DNA of 64,000 nucleotides from Microbulbifer elongatus. GTDB taxonomy: Bacteria > Pseudomonadota > Gammaproteobacteria > Pseudomonadales > Cellvibrionaceae. Shown here piece after piece: positions 63,416-64,000 of the stretch (position 1 is its first letter; each line of letters begins with the position of its first letter). The stretch is from positions 2,589,501 through 2,653,500 of the forward strand of contig NZ_CP088953.1 in NCBI RefSeq assembly GCF_021165935.1, read 5' to 3'. The position numbers and the translations under genes were made by a program. The notes below the pieces were generated by a model, which saw only the letters and a program-made list of their open reading frames with translations, did not search any database and was not told the DNA's origin.

Positions 63416-63448
63416 AAAAAGCGAGCTTCAATTGAGGCTCGCTTTTTT
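63416..63448 (+). terminator. Intrinsic terminator after the prpF remnant
   Basis: AAAAAGCGAGC (63416-63426) with GCTCGCTTTTTT (63437-63448). The sequence between the remnant stop and this hairpin also resembles the prpF downstream region, so the duplication includes the terminator. Confidence 0.88.
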
Positions 63449-63779
63449 ATGCCCCTGAACCAGGGCATGTGAGTATACCAGGGCATATCTCCTCGAATTA
63501 TACGGTTAGCCTCGGATATAATCTGATATGGTCGCGCTTAATGTTAATAATATGCATAATTATATAAGTGCGCTTTCGAGTGGTTGCCAGAATTCAACGT
63601 TTCATATATCGATTTGAACGGTCTGTCCTTTAACATGTGGTGAATAATCCATAATCATAGTGGATGATTTTTACTCTCGACATGTATACCAACAGGTTGC
63701 GGTGGGAACGATAAATATTTTCCGTTTAGTCCCGGTCCGGCCGGGTATCATTTTCAACACGTTCGGATAGTGTAAATTG
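63449..63779. other. AT-rich upstream region of the TIR-like gene
   Basis: 330 bases without a gene. CCCGG-TCCGG-CCGGG at 63731-63745 can form a short hairpin. Base composition is clearly lower in GC than the core genes. Confidence 0.4.
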
Positions 63780-63788
63780 GTGGGTCCA

Positions 63789-64000
63789 GTGAAAGAAAAA
63801 ATAAAGAATGTATTTGTTAGCCATCACCACAAAGATGATGCAAGTGTAGATGGGCTTGCATCAATAGTAAGTGGGAAAAACTACCAATTAAGGAATAGCT
63901 CGATTAGGGTCAAACCTGAAAACCAGAAACGTGTTGAACAAAAAAAGGTCAGTGATCGAACCATTGCCAGGCTGCTGCGAATGAAAATGAGGTGGGCAAG
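63789..64000 (+). CDS. TIR-like (DUF1863/MTH538-type) protein, N-terminal part, cut by the window end
   Basis: About 70 residues are visible from the GTG at 63789 (GTG 63780 or TTG 63777 are alternatives; a stop at 63768 closes the frame upstream). The sequence KNVFVSHHHKDDASVDGLASI begins with the strand and His/Asp cluster of TIR-like folds (xVFVSH-x-xDD), continues with LRNSSIRVKPENQKR and ends at RLLRMKMRWA at the edge, the pattern of the DUF1863/MTH538 family to which Thoeris ThsB proteins belong. It is probably an NAD-related or cyclic-ADP-ribose-signalling immune component, but the catalytic region and partner genes lie outside the window. Confidence 0.72.
   Translation, partial: MKEKIKNVFVSHHHKDDASVDGLASIVSGKNYQLRNSSIRVKPENQKRVEQKKVSDRTIARLLRMKMRWA

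Overview
The window is a chromosomal segment of a marine gammaproteobacterium, most likely a Cellvibrionales member close to Microbulbifer (inference). The reasons are: the gene order topA - DUF6586-like - lexA - psrA - nagZ - mfd - gap - nqrABCDEF - apbE - nqrM - sthA - lolCDE, which parallels the Pseudomonas arrangement; a sodium-pumping NADH dehydrogenase; two very large secreted alginate lyases with polyserine linkers and carbohydrate-binding modules; and an AcnD/PrpF-type methylcitrate operon. No rRNA, tRNA or CRISPR array was recognised.

Layout. 1-11.6 kb: 3' end of rlmKL, a Thr/Ser kinase + PP2C phosphatase pair divergent from an FHA-domain protein and a small glutaredoxin-like protein, slt, uup, a UspA protein and a single-TM protein. 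11.8-20.7 kb: topA, two small conserved genes, lexA with two SOS boxes, psrA with a candidate autoregulatory site, nagZ, an MscS-type channel and a cold-shock gene. 20.7-42.5 kb: csiV-like gene, mfd, gap (with a perfect HexR-type box), a structured leader and the nqrA-F operon ending in a terminator that overlaps the apbE 5' end, nqrM, sthA, a thioesterase, a BamE-like small protein, a membrane alpha/beta hydrolase and lolCDE. 42.5-49.3 kb: a six-copy 83-bp tandem palindromic repeat, then two paralogous alginate lyase genes (2xCBM32-2xPL7) that share promoter, operator-like palindrome and a leader hairpin. 49.4-57.8 kb: a DUF2062 protein, then GntR-type regulator - prpB - prpC - acnD - prpF for propionate degradation by the 2-methylcitrate cycle. 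Every spacer from prpB to prpF is filled with dispersed palindromic repeats, including a four-copy 96-bp array.

57.8-64.0 kb is a visibly AT-richer accessory region: a translationally coupled pair of exported proteins of unknown function (one with a PDZ-like domain), a NERD-nuclease/superfamily-1 helicase fusion, a frameshifted second copy of the 3' third of prpF with its terminator, and at the edge the start of a TIR-like (DUF1863/MTH538-type) gene. The duplicated prpF end bracketing this cargo suggests that the 3' end of prpF is an integration or recombination hotspot and that a defence-type island begins here. This is the most interesting part of the window.

How the genes work together: Nqr, ApbE (flavinylation), NqrM (maturation) and SthA (NADH/NADPH balance) form one redox block. 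HexR and PsrA sites tie central carbon and fatty-acid state to the core genes. LolCDE, Slt, NagZ and MscS are envelope functions. The lyases supply alginate oligomers, and the prp operon detoxifies propionyl-CoA.
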